Shown here: positions 55,959 through 64,000 of the stretch, piece after piece
How the letters are laid out: every line of letters begins with the position of its first letter
Numbering within the stretch: position 1 is the stretch's first letter
Assembly (NCBI RefSeq): GCF_963677875.1
Contig: NZ_OY782565.1
Location: 1-64,000 of the forward strand
From: Thiomicrorhabdus sp.
GTDB lineage: Bacteria; Pseudomonadota; Gammaproteobacteria; Thiomicrospirales; Thiomicrospiraceae
Reading direction: 5' to 3'
Length of the DNA stretch: 64,000 nt
The notes under the pieces: model-generated
What the model was told of the DNA's origin: nothing
Database searches by the model: none
What the model saw: only the letters and a program-made list of their open reading frames with translations
Position numbers and translations under genes: made by a program

Positions 55959-57049
55959 AACGCCTGCACTTCTACCCGCTACAATTCGTTCTGCTCAGTT
56001 TCACTTTGGTTTTTATGCTCGGCTGGGGCCTCAGTCATCTGCAGATGCAACACCGAATCCAGCAGATTTTTACAGAGACAGTTGAGCCCGAGCTGCTGAA
56101 GCTCTCGGTCAATAAACTCTCTCCGACCAGCACCCTGTTAATAGAGGATGCCAAGCGTCATTCCATCGAACGCTTTTATGCCCAGATGGATTTGCATTCA
56201 CTTTTTGTGGAATCGGCTCAGGTTATTCCCTTGAAAGAAGGCCAGGGGCTTTCTATAAACCTGCACTACCGCTTTGCATCGCTGGCGATGTTTTCCTTTG
56301 CGACCACGCTGTTACTGTTTTTCCTCGACCGAATTCTCGGTCGCCCACTACCAGGCTGCAGCAAACGCCTTCAAATCTTCTGCGAACAAAACGCCATTCT
56401 GCCGCGCCAATTGCATGCCGTGTTCGGAAAACAGTGTCCGAGCCCACAGCAACAGGCGTTAATTACCATTTTCAGGGAATCAGACATCGGGATTGAAGAG
56501 AGTCTCCGCATGGTCAAACAGGCCGAAGTACCGCTAAACAACAAGCAGATTGAATGGCTGAAATTAGCGCTACAACAGGGACAAGCCCCTCAAGAAGCAT
56601 TCAAAACCGCCACCTCGCCGGATACACTTGGCTTCGACCTGAACGCGGGAAAAATCTATCTGCGCTGCCTGGAGTTTGAATTCAGTCGAACTCCGCTGTT
56701 CTATTTGTACTGGTATGCTCGCCGCAAACACCTCGGAGGAGAAAGTGCCGGCTGGGTGCTGAATCCGCATAGAAACCTTACCGATCTCCAGGAAGGCGAA
56801 GAACTCGCAGAACTGATGGAAAGCTCCGGCGGCCATTTGCGGGCAATCAACGAACTGCGCAATCAGGGACTCAAAGCCAAAACGCTGGATCAGAATCGCA
56901 GCAAAATCAAAGAAGAATTAAACCGACACCTCGGCGAAAAACTGGCAGAAGACTTCCTTTTTCTCAGTCGCCTCGATCCGCGAAGCGGCCGAAAAGAATA
57001 CCAGATTATTCTCCCGGCAGAACAGATACAGCTCTCTCCCCTCCGCTAA
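55955..57049 (+). CDS. Two-helix membrane protein with large cytoplasmic C-terminal domain, unrecognised
   Basis: 364 residues. Helix 1 at residues about 10-28 (FVLLSFTLVFMLGWGLSHL), a periplasmic segment of about 80 residues, helix 2 at about 110-125 (MFSFATTLLLFFL), then about 240 cytoplasmic residues. The C-terminal 100 residues (WVLNPHRNLTDLQEGEEL, LRNQGLKAKTLDQNRSKIK, FLFLSRLDPRSGRKEYQIIL) are charged and look like a compact helical/wing domain. The layout (periplasmic loop between two helices, cytoplasmic output) is that of a sensor, with the upstream binding-protein-like partner as its ligand-binding element. That reading is inference; no kinase or cyclase motif is present. Confidence 0.72.
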   Translation: MKRLHFYPLQFVLLSFTLVFMLGWGLSHLQMQHRIQQIFTETVEPELLKLSVNKLSPTSTLLIEDAKRHSIERFYAQMDLHSLFVESAQVIPLKEGQGLSINLHYRFASLAMFSFATTLLLFFLDRILGRPLPGCSKRLQIFCEQNAILPRQLHAVFGKQCPSPQQQALITIFRESDIGIEESLRMVKQAEVPLNNKQIEWLKLALQQGQAPQEAFKTATSPDTLGFDLNAGKIYLRCLEFEFSRTPLFYLYWYARRKHLGGESAGWVLNPHRNLTDLQEGEELAELMESSGGHLRAINELRNQGLKAKTLDQNRSKIKEELNRHLGEKLAEDFLFLSRLDPRSGRKEYQIILPAEQIQLSPLR

Positions 57050-57223
57050 ACCTGCCTTGAATCCATAGGGTCGAACGGCTTACATTCAAAAACACTTTTC
57101 CGCCTTCAAGCTGACACCTCGCATCTATCCGCATTCCCCTTTTCCGTATTTGACCTATTGCCTCTAGCCTTAAGCACCTGTAAGGGCTTTTTATAGATGT
57201 CTCAAACTTTTTAAAGACATCCT

Positions 57224-57257
57224 TTGTAACCAAGCTGTCACAGCGAAAATTTTAAAT
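57224..57257 (+). promoter_or_regulatory. Candidate Pho box and -10 upstream of the SurE-like gene
   Basis: TTGTAAC-CAAG-CTGTCAC (57224-57241) has two 7-base half-sites with 4-base spacing; the second is perfect and by my count 13 of 18 positions match the PhoB consensus. A -10-like TTAAAT at 57252-57257 follows after 10 bases, the spacing usual for PhoB-dependent promoters. The gene starts 91 bases downstream of the box. Confidence 0.55.
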
Positions 57258-57331
57258 AAGCCGCAACGACGCCTTCGCGGCCGAATTACATCCACTTTAA
57301 TTTCATCCATTTAAAACTAGGGATTTTATTT

Positions 57332-58294
57332 ATGCGCTTAAAGTACTTACCCCTTCTCGCCGCGGCCTTCGCGACACCTTCTTACGCTCTGAACATTGTA
57401 ATTGCCAACGACGACTCTTATGAAACCGCCAATGTCCAACAGCTGAAACTAAAACTCGAAGAAGCCGGGCACAATGTCTTGCTATCGGTTCCTTGCGCGC
57501 ATCAAAGCGGCAAAGGCGGCAGCATGGGTTCTTATATGACCAATATGCCGGTTCATAAACTCGAAGCCGGCACGAATGGCATCCTCTCGGTCAACGACGA
57601 CACTCAAGCCGCCGACGGTTATTGCGTTGGAGACCTGGAAGCCGACAAGGCGACAAAAACATTCCAGGAATTTAAAGACGGGACACCACTTATCGCATCC
57701 GCCCACGGCATTTACAAAGCCAATGAAATCTGGGGAACCAACCCTGATCTATTGATTTCCGGACCAAACGAAGGACGCAATGTCGGTTTTGCCGTCTTCA
57801 TCTCGGGAACTCTGGGCGCCGCGCATCAGGCGATTGTTTCCGGCATTCCGGCAATTGCAATCAGCGCAGGAAGCACTCCTGGCGATGAAGCGGACGCACT
57901 GACTTACGCCAAAACCATCGGCAGCATGGCCGTGGACATCGTGGAAAAACTGCAAGCGTCTCGCAAGGACGGCGAAGCACTACTACCGCCTAAAATGGGT
58001 TTGAATGTCAATACGCCGGATTTCGGCAAACTGGCTGGTGCCGAATACAAGTTTACCGATGTAAACTGGAATTCAGGCATGGCGATTCAATGGTCTAACC
58101 TTGGTGAAGGTTACGGCGGCTACTACGGCTATACCACCGAAATGGGACTTTACGGCTTGAACTTCATGCCGAGTAATCCAACCGGTGACGTCGACCCGAA
58201 CTCCGAAGCCAATGCCGTTGACGATGGGTACATCGCCATCTCGACCATTGATGCAACTGAAAACGCGATCAAAGCAAAATCCGACCTACAGTAA
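57332..58294 (+). CDS. Exported SurE-like nucleotidase/phosphatase
   Basis: 320 residues. SurE fold: LNIVIANDDSYETANVQQL with the metal-binding Asp pair, LLSVPCAHQSGKGGSM, PDLLISGPNEGRNVGFAVFISGTLGAAHQAIVSGIPAIAIS (the SurE NxG region) are all recognisable. Unlike housekeeping SurE it has a cleavable signal peptide (PLLAAAFATPSYA-LN), so it should act in the periplasm or outside. SurE enzymes remove phosphate from nucleotides; an exported form would release phosphate from organic sources, which agrees with the Pho box upstream. A broken lipoprotein gene follows after 39 bases on the same strand. Confidence 0.9.
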   Translation: MRLKYLPLLAAAFATPSYALNIVIANDDSYETANVQQLKLKLEEAGHNVLLSVPCAHQSGKGGSMGSYMTNMPVHKLEAGTNGILSVNDDTQAADGYCVGDLEADKATKTFQEFKDGTPLIASAHGIYKANEIWGTNPDLLISGPNEGRNVGFAVFISGTLGAAHQAIVSGIPAIAISAGSTPGDEADALTYAKTIGSMAVDIVEKLQASRKDGEALLPPKMGLNVNTPDFGKLAGAEYKFTDVNWNSGMAIQWSNLGEGYGGYYGYTTEMGLYGLNFMPSNPTGDVDPNSEANAVDDGYIAISTIDATENAIKAKSDLQ

Positions 58295-58333
58295 ATATCG
58301 CCTGAACAATCTGGTTAAATAAGAGGAATACGC

Positions 58334-58979
58334 ATGAAAAAGATCAGCCTTCTCATGCTGCTTTCCGCTGCGATTTCCAGCGTATCGGGATGCAACAGCT
58401 CAGATACGGAAAACAGCATTGAAACCGCCATCGTTCACCATGTTTACTCAGGATACGCCGAAGATAGCGCAGGAAACGCCGGCAGCTATAACGGTGATCA
58501 TTGGAGACACAAGAAACAATGTCGCCAGCTTGTCCGATTTTGACAATACCTCAAGCAACTACCGGGTTAAAAATATTTCCGAAGAAACCGTTCAATTCGA
58601 AGAGATGGAGTGTGAGCAGTCGGCAAACCAGTTACGATGCAATGGCTATACCTTGCAGCCGGTAACCACAGCGCCGATGAGCTTGTCCGATCTGAATGGC
58701 ACCTATAAAGCAGTCGATTCGGATTCCATTATCTGGAGCCTGCAAGTCACTGACGGCGAGATCGAGCTATCCAATGCACAGAACAGCTGCAAAGCGTCCG
58801 GCATCGTTAGCCTGGCCGTCGAGGATTCAATCCCGTTCTTTGAATTAACATCGGAGAATTGTACGACGAATGGTGACTGGTTCGGCTACGGGTTAATGGA
58901 AAGCCTGTATGAAGAGATGGACACCATTCAGGTGATCGTCCCCGGTTTCGAAACGGTTTCGACTAACTGGACCAGATGA
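58334..58979 (+). pseudogene. Lipoprotein, frameshifted as assembled
   Basis: The gene starts at 58334 with GAGGAA upstream and a lipobox SVSGC (Cys20). Its frame ends at 58543, while a frame one base ahead carries on to 58979 with a coherent, Cys-containing product (SLSDFDNTSSNYRVKN, SLSDLNGTYKAVDSDS, ESLYEEMDTIQVIVP). Removing one base around 58486-58492, for example one A of the AA in GCTATAACGG, joins them as GSYTVIIGDTRNNVAS and gives 214 residues. No family is recognised. It follows the exported SurE-like gene by 39 bases and ends before a terminator, so they probably form one transcript. Confidence 0.75.
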
Positions 58980-59005
58980 CCCATAGCATAAAAATGGTAT
59001 AGATA

Positions 59006-59039
59006 AAAAAGGCGCTTGTGTTTTCTCAAGCGCCTTTTT
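59006..59039. terminator. Bidirectional terminator
   Basis: Arms AAAAAGGCGCTTG (59006-59018) and CAAGCGCCTTTTT (59027-59039) with an 8-base loop between convergent genes. Confidence 0.88.
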
Positions 59040-59057
59040 CTGTATTGACTATTTATG

Positions 59058-59640
59058 TCACTCTTTCACACAGCGGGAAATCGTATAATCTCTTCCCTGC
59101 TTGACCTTTTCGTAATTTCCGAACACTTCGGTGAAATTACGTTTCATATACTGACGTAAACCGTTAATGGTGACCACCACCAACTGTCCGCCGGGCGCCA
59201 ATTGCCGGTGAATATCATGCAACAGAATACTCAACATCTCTTTACCGACCTTGGCGGGAATATTTGACACCACGGTGGTAAACTGAATCTCTTGCGACAC
59301 CGCACTCAAAACCGTTAGACAGATAGGCTTTGGCATTTGTTAAACCATTCAATTGTGCGTTTTTATTGGCGTAATCGACGGCCACAAAATCCTTGTCGAC
59401 CATATGCACTTGCCCGGCCGGCGCATTGGCGGCAATCGCCAGACCGATCGGACCGTAGCCGCAACCGATATCCAGAGCAATTTCATCCTCTTTAATATTC
59501 AGGTGCTTTAGAAACAGATCGGTTCCCGAATCGATTTCGCGAGGGCTGAAAATCCCCCAGGTCGTTGCAAATTGCAGGTTTTTACCCATTAGATGGGCGT
59601 CGATATGCAAGTCTTTTTTTAAGGTCTCGATGTCGGCCAC
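59058..59640 (-). pseudogene. Small class I SAM methyltransferase (RsmC/YbxB-like), frameshifted as assembled
   Basis: The N-terminal piece (59640 to 59242) has LQFATTWGIFSPREIDSGTDL and the SAM motif ALDIGCGYGPIGLAIAA; the C-terminal piece (59336 to 59058) has FTTVVSNIPAKVGKEML and LAPGGQLVVVTINGLRQYM. They overlap in frames one base apart. Dropping one A from the AAAA at 59308-59311 on the plus strand (TTTT in the gene) joins them as YLSNGLSAVSQEIQFTTVV and gives 193 residues, the size of YbxB-type methyltransferases. The catalytic NPP motif of the family reads NIP here (SNIPAKVGKE). Target (16S rRNA or other) unknown. Either an assembly insertion or a true break. Confidence 0.85.
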
Positions 59641-59780
59641 TTTTTTCGAATTCCAATTATTATTTTTTTAGAAAAGATTCTTCCCATTTTGCGTCAATGT
59701 CTTTATCCACAGAACGCTTAAGATGAATTATCATATTGTACCCTTTTAACCGAGCGAATGTTTAAAGCGAATCCTGCCTG

Positions 59781-61816
59781 ATGCATAGTCTGAACGAACG
59801 ACAATACGAAGCCGTCACCCACATCGATACCCCGGCACTGGTTCTGGCCGGTGCAGGATCGGGAAAAACTCGTGTTATTACCGAAAAAATCGCCTATCTG
59901 ATACGCCGTTGCGACGTCAAAACCGCATCACATCTACGCCGTGACTTTCACCAACAAGTCCGCCAAAGAGATGAAGGAACGTGTCACCAAGCTGTTGAAG
60001 GACGAAAACACCAAAGGGCTGAACGTTTCGACCTTTCACAACCTCGGTTTGAACATTCTGCGCCGCGAATACAAAGCTCTCGGTTACAAAGCCAACTTCA
60101 CAATTATGGATGCCGCCGACAGTGGACAGATACTGAAAGAGTTGATGCAGAAACAGACACTCGATCCGGAAGTGCTTGACGGCGTACAGTGGGATATTTC
60201 CAACTGGAAAAACGGCCATATTTCTCCCGAGCAGGCGATTCAGGAAGCCGAAGATCAGCAGCAACAGGCACGGGCAATTCTCTATCAGGCGTACCAGAAA
60301 CAGCTGCACGCCTATAACGCCGTCGATTTCGACGATCTGATCGGTCTGCCGGTACGGCCTGTTTCAGGAAAACCCGCAGATTCTCGAGTCCTGGCAAAAC
60401 CGCGTCCGCTATCTGCTGGTCGACGAGTATCAGGATACCAACGCCTCACAGTATGCGCTGGTGAAATTGCTGGTCGGCGTCCAGGCGCGCTTTACCGTGG
60501 TCGGCGACGACGATCAGTCGATTTATGCCTGGCGCGGCGCCCAGCCGGAAAACCTGGCTCTGTTAAAAGAGGACTTCCCGGCGCTGAAACTGATTAAACT
60601 GGAACAAAACTACCGCTCCAGCAACCGGATTCTGCAATCGGCCAACCAGCTGATCGCCAACAATCCGCACGTTTTCGAAAAGACTCTGTGGAGTGAAATG
60701 GGACTCGGCGATCCGCTGCGCGTTATTGCCTGCGCCAACGAAAACCAGGAAGCCGAGCGCGTAGTGTCGGAAATCATTGTCCACAAATTCAAACACCACA
60801 CCAAAAACCGCGACTATGCGATTCTGTATCGTGGTAACCATCAGGCCCGCCTGATCGAGCGCGCCCTGCGTGAACAGAACCTGCCGTATGTCATTTCCGG
60901 CGGCAAATCGTTTTTCGACCATGCCGAAATCAAAGACGTTATGAGCTACCTGCGCCTGATCGTCAATCCGGACGACGATGCCGCCTTCCTTCGTGTCGTC
61001 AATACGCCGCGTCGAGAGATCGGCGCTTCGACTTTGGAAAAGCTCGCCACCTACGCGACTGGCCGCGGCATCAGTCTGTTCGACGCAACTCAGGAATTCG
61101 GCCTGACCAGCATCTTGAACGACAAAGCCTTAAAACGCGTACAGTTCTTCGGCCAGCAACTCCTCGGCTGGATTCAAGATGCCGATGCCACCGAAGGTGA
61201 GGAGGTCGTTTCGTTAATCCGCCGCATTATCGAAGAGATCGAATACGACAACTGGCTGCATGAAACCGCCAGCAACCCGAAAACCGCCGAACGCCGCATC
61301 AATAATGTGCGCGAGCTGATTCTGTGGATCGAACGCATTGTCGCCAAAGCACTCGAAGAAGACAACGAAGAAAAACGGCTGGACACCATCGTCACTCATA
61401 TGATGCTGATGGATATGATGGAGCGTAACGAAGCCGATAAAGAACACGACATGATCAGTCTGATGACACTGCATGCCTCCAAAGGACTGGAGTTCCCGCA
61501 TGTTTTCCTGATCGGCATGGAAGAGGAACTGTTGCCGCACAAGCAGAATCTCGAATCGCCCGGCCTGGAAGAAGAACGACGGCTGGCGTATGTCGGCATT
61601 ACCCGCGCCCAACGCTCTTTAACCATGACCTATGCCAATAAACGCAAGAAATACGGCGAAGAAACCGCCTGCGAACCGAGCCGTTTCCTGGACGAATTAC
61701 CCGAAGAAGCCTTAAAGTGGGAAGGCAAACCCGGGGTCGAATTGAGTGAAGAAGAAAAACTTGAACACGGCAATGCTCACCTGGCCAATCTGAAGTCCTT
61801 TTTAAAGAAAAACTGA
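59781..61816 (+). pseudogene. rep: ATP-dependent DNA helicase Rep, two frameshifts as assembled
   Basis: UvrD/Rep superfamily 1 helicase. Three overlapping frames hold the whole protein: 59781-60179 with LNERQYEAV and Walker [13 protein letters not shown]; 59941-60597 with [14 protein letters not shown] and YNAVDFDDLI; 60461-61816 with VVGDDDQSIYAWRGAQPENL, LEQNYRSSNRIL, MTLHASKGLEFPHVF and EEERRLAYVGITRA. Dropping one A in the AAAA at 59919-59922 gives [16 protein letters not shown]; dropping one G or C at 60356-60359 gives LPVRLFQENPQIL and then YLLVDEYQDTNAS. The repaired product has 677 residues, matching E. coli Rep (about 673). A replication-restart helicase is not a likely target for decay, so base insertions in the assembly are the simpler explanation. 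Confidence 0.9.
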
Positions 61817-61850
61817 CCGCAAAAATCACCCTGCAACGGAGATCGCAACC

Positions 61851-63044
61851 ATGAACGCTTATCAGATTCCTTCCTTCCAGTTTGCCGCTATGCCGCATTT
61901 GCATTTTGGCTGGGGCATCGGGGCTCAGTTAAGCGAACACCTGAAGCAGAACTTCTCCGGTACGCTGATTCTGATTGTCAGTCCCAGTCTGATGAAATCC
62001 GGCCGCTTCGGAGAGCAACTAAAACAAGCGCTGGAAGCCGAATTCGACCTGAAAATATTTCAAGTCAGCGGTGAGCCGTCTCCTGATCTTGTTGACGACA
62101 TCGTCCCGCAGTGCCCGAAAAACGCTCAGGCTGTTATCGGCCTCGGCGGAGGCAGTGTACTGGATGCGGCCAAAGCGATCGCCGGTCTGATTCCAAGCCA
62201 AACTTCGGTCATGGATTATCTGGAAGGCGTTGGTGCGGGAAAACAATTGCAGAGCCCGACCTGTCCGTTCATTGCCGTTCCAACCACAGCCGGAACCGGC
62301 AGCGAAACAACCAAAAACGCGGTCCTGTCACGCATTGGCTTCTTCAAAAAATCCTTCCGGAGCAACCTGTTGCTGGCGCAGTCGGCCTGGCTGGACCCCC
62401 AGCTTCTGGAGAGCTGCCCTAAAGACGTTCTCTATGCAACGGGCATGGATGCTTTCACCCAGCTTCTGGAATCCTATACCACTCTGAAGAGTAACCCGGT
62501 TACCGACGCTCTGGCCTGGCAAGGTATGCAGATGTTTGTTGGCAGCTTTGAAGCCATTAATAACGACGAAGACAGCATTCGAAAAGAGGGTTACTGCAAT
62601 CTGATGCTCGCGGCGACGCTGTCCGGAACCACTCTGGCTAATGCAGGGCTTGGAGCAGTGCATGGCCTGGCCGGCCCCATCGGTGCCTTCTTCAAAGCTT
62701 CGCATGGCATTGTCTGCGCCAGGCTCTTGGCCCCTATTACGCAGGCAAACATCGAAAGCCTGCAATCAGAAAACCCGGTGCATGCCGGGCAGATTCTGCA
62801 GAAATATCGTCAGGTCGGACAATTACTCAACCCTCAAGTCTCAGGCCCGGAATCGTTAAACACCCTGATCACCAGTCTCGATGCCTTTGCGCAGAACTAC
62901 ACTCCTCAAGGCCTGAAAAGTTACGGTTTGCAGCCGGACAATCTACAGGTCATTCTGGAGAATTGCCGGAGCGGCAGCATGCTTGGAAACCCCCTACCGC
63001 TTACAGATCGCCAGCTTTTGGATGCGATGCTCAAAGCACTGTAA
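61851..63044 (+). CDS. Iron-containing alcohol dehydrogenase family protein with altered metal site
   Basis: 397 residues. Group III (iron-dependent) alcohol dehydrogenase fold: NAD-binding VIGLGGGSVLDAAKAIAG and VPTTAGTGSETTKNAV. Known ligands in FucO are one Asp and three His. Here Asp200 is present, but the first His is Gln204 (GMDAFTQLLESY). His271 (AVHGLAGPIGA) and His285 (ASHGIVCA) are kept, and the conserved second His of the HGxAHP motif is Gly275. Metal choice or activity may thus differ; substrate unknown. GGAG lies before the ATG. It follows rep by 35 bases and ends at a terminator. Confidence 0.9.
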   Translation: MNAYQIPSFQFAAMPHLHFGWGIGAQLSEHLKQNFSGTLILIVSPSLMKSGRFGEQLKQALEAEFDLKIFQVSGEPSPDLVDDIVPQCPKNAQAVIGLGGGSVLDAAKAIAGLIPSQTSVMDYLEGVGAGKQLQSPTCPFIAVPTTAGTGSETTKNAVLSRIGFFKKSFRSNLLLAQSAWLDPQLLESCPKDVLYATGMDAFTQLLESYTTLKSNPVTDALAWQGMQMFVGSFEAINNDEDSIRKEGYCNLMLAATLSGTTLANAGLGAVHGLAGPIGAFFKASHGIVCARLLAPITQANIESLQSENPVHAGQILQKYRQVGQLLNPQVSGPESLNTLITSLDAFAQNYTPQGLKSYGLQPDNLQVILENCRSGSMLGNPLPLTDRQLLDAMLKAL

Positions 63045-63075
63045 TCGCAGTAATCCGTATCTTCGGAGCCAACGC

Positions 63076-63105
63076 AAAAAACACCTGCTTTTTCCAGTGT
63101 TTTTT
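63076..63105 (+). terminator. Terminator after the alcohol dehydrogenase gene
   Basis: Arms AAAAAACAC (63076-63084) and GTGTTTTTT (63097-63105) with a 12-base loop, ending in T-rich sequence, 32 bases past the stop. Confidence 0.8.
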
Positions 63106-63217
63106 CTTTGCGTATTGCAAATCAAACTCTGTATAATCTATGAAAAGTAACACTAAAACCGCGCCGCGTCTGGCATTCAACATATTCTTATTGAAACCAT
63201 CAGTGAAGAGAGTTCTT

Positions 63218-63922
63218 ATGAAGCATTACAAAACCCCCTTAACCTTAGGCATTCTGACCTTCAACGCTTTGTTTGCCAGTCAGGTTTTAGCCGAAAAACC
63301 GCATGCCATTGAGGCCATTGAAAGCGGTCACCTTGATGCACTAAGCTACTACGAAGATCTTGATCAGGACGGCGTGAAAGATACTATCGACCAATGTCCA
63401 AACTCTGCGCCTGGCGCCACCGTGAATCAGTACGGCTGTCAAAGCCGCGAAGACAATCTGGATATCAAGCCGACAAATGCAACCGCCCCTGCCGTTGCAC
63501 CTCAACCGGTTGAACAGGTTACTTATACACTAAGCAACGCCATCTTCGACACCAACAAACACACTATCCGCGGCGACCAGGTTCATGTATTACAGGAAAA
63601 CGCCGGTTATCTACGCAATCTTCCGGCAAATGAGTACATTCTGGTAACCGGTCACGCTGATGCGTCCGGCCCTGACGATTTCAACATGCGTCTTTCATGG
63701 CGTCGTGCCAACAGCGTCAAGCAATTCCTGGTACAGGAATTGGGAATGGCTTCGGATCGTTTCTACATTGTCGGACGCGGTGAAACTCAGCCAATCGCGG
63801 ATAATGCTACAGTTGCCGGACGTCAGCTGAACCGTCGCATCACTTTGCAGCCAATGACTAAAGAGCTGATCCCTGCGGATGCGACAACAGTCATGCCTGC
63901 TTCGATGAATCGTTACAAATAA
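63218..63922 (+). CDS. OmpA-family outer-membrane protein with thrombospondin-3-like motif
   Basis: 234 residues from the ATG at 63218, which follows GAAGAGAG and opens a signal peptide (HYKTPLTLGILTFNALFASQVLA). A longer frame from 63140 would hide this signal. Residues about 50-75 hold a Ca-binding thrombospondin-3-like motif (DLDQDGVKDTIDQCPNSAPG), then a Pro/Ala linker, then a complete OmpA-like peptidoglycan-binding domain (VTGHADASGPDDFNMRLSWRRANSVKQFL, RGETQPIADN, GRQLNRRITL). No beta-barrel is present, so it is a periplasmic peptidoglycan-associated protein. Followed by a terminator. Confidence 0.92.
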   Translation: MKHYKTPLTLGILTFNALFASQVLAEKPHAIEAIESGHLDALSYYEDLDQDGVKDTIDQCPNSAPGATVNQYGCQSREDNLDIKPTNATAPAVAPQPVEQVTYTLSNAIFDTNKHTIRGDQVHVLQENAGYLRNLPANEYILVTGHADASGPDDFNMRLSWRRANSVKQFLVQELGMASDRFYIVGRGETQPIADNATVAGRQLNRRITLQPMTKELIPADATTVMPASMNRYK

Positions 63923-63950
63923 GCTGATTCTTTTCAGCTCCAACGATGCC

Positions 63951-63990
63951 AAGCCCAAGTCGAGTTTTCTCTCTTCAACTTGGGCTTTTT
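63951..63990 (+). terminator. Terminator after the OmpA-family gene
   Basis: Perfect 10-base arms AAGCCCAAGT (63951-63960) and ACTTGGGCTT (63978-63987) followed by TTT. Confidence 0.85.
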
Positions 63991-64000
63991 GCGTTATTAC

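Overview
The window reads as a chromosome segment of a sulfur- or hydrogen-oxidising chemolithoautotrophic gammaproteobacterium of the Thiomicrospira / Hydrogenovibrio / Thiomicrorhabdus group. I infer this from gene content and arrangement, not from a search: form I and form II RuBisCO lie side by side, each with its own CbbQ/CbbO activase pair and LysR regulator, next to a tkt-gap-pgk-pyk-fba run. No carboxysome, rRNA, tRNA, CRISPR or transposase gene is visible.

Layout. 0-6.6 kb: surface genes (an Ig-like protein cut by the window edge, a large lipoprotein, an exported subtilase). 6.6-7.7 kb: beta-carbonic anhydrase with a small membrane protein. 7.8-13.2 kb (minus): form II cluster cbbM-cbbQ2-cbbO2-orf. 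13.4-15.4 kb (minus): two cbbR genes. 15.6-21.8 kb (plus): form I cluster cbbL-cbbS-cbbQ1-cbbO1-orf. 21.9-29.4 kb (minus): tkt-gap-pgk-pyk-fba. 29.7-41.6 kb: rhodanese, RND efflux pair, a DUF3365 haem protein, cca, an SDR, YcgL, superoxide dismutase, a beta-propeller protein, a redoxin and a DUF4382 lipoprotein. 41.9-47.0 kb (minus): a four-gene glucosylglycerate operon (phosphatase, synthase, GH13_18 phosphorylase, glycerate kinase). 47.2-50.5 kb (plus): BtaA-like, GNAT-like and PlcP/LpxH-like genes, which look like a lipid-remodelling cassette. 50.7-64 kb: exonuclease, hisI, truD, a lipoprotein, a Tim44-like protein, an unrecognised membrane pair, an exported SurE-like phosphatase behind a good Pho box, a broken lipoprotein, a broken methyltransferase, broken rep, iron-dependent alcohol dehydrogenase and an OmpA-family protein.

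How it works together. Carbonic anhydrase, two RuBisCOs with dedicated activases, and the lower Calvin-cycle enzymes form one CO2-fixation island. The spacers in this island are rich in hairpins and hold three members of one imperfect-palindrome repeat family. 3-phosphoglycerate from this pathway could feed the compatible-solute operon, whose phosphorylase and kinase would return the solute carbon to glycolysis. The BtaA/PlcP-like cassette and the Pho-box SurE-like gene suggest a response to phosphate limitation.

Caution. Four genes (cbbO2, a lipoprotein, a methyltransferase, rep) carry five frameshifts. All five have the same sign and each is repaired by removing one base, mostly from a short mononucleotide run. 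Four of the five lie between 58.4 and 60.4 kb. I think insertion errors in the assembly are more likely than gene decay, but the sequence alone cannot settle it.
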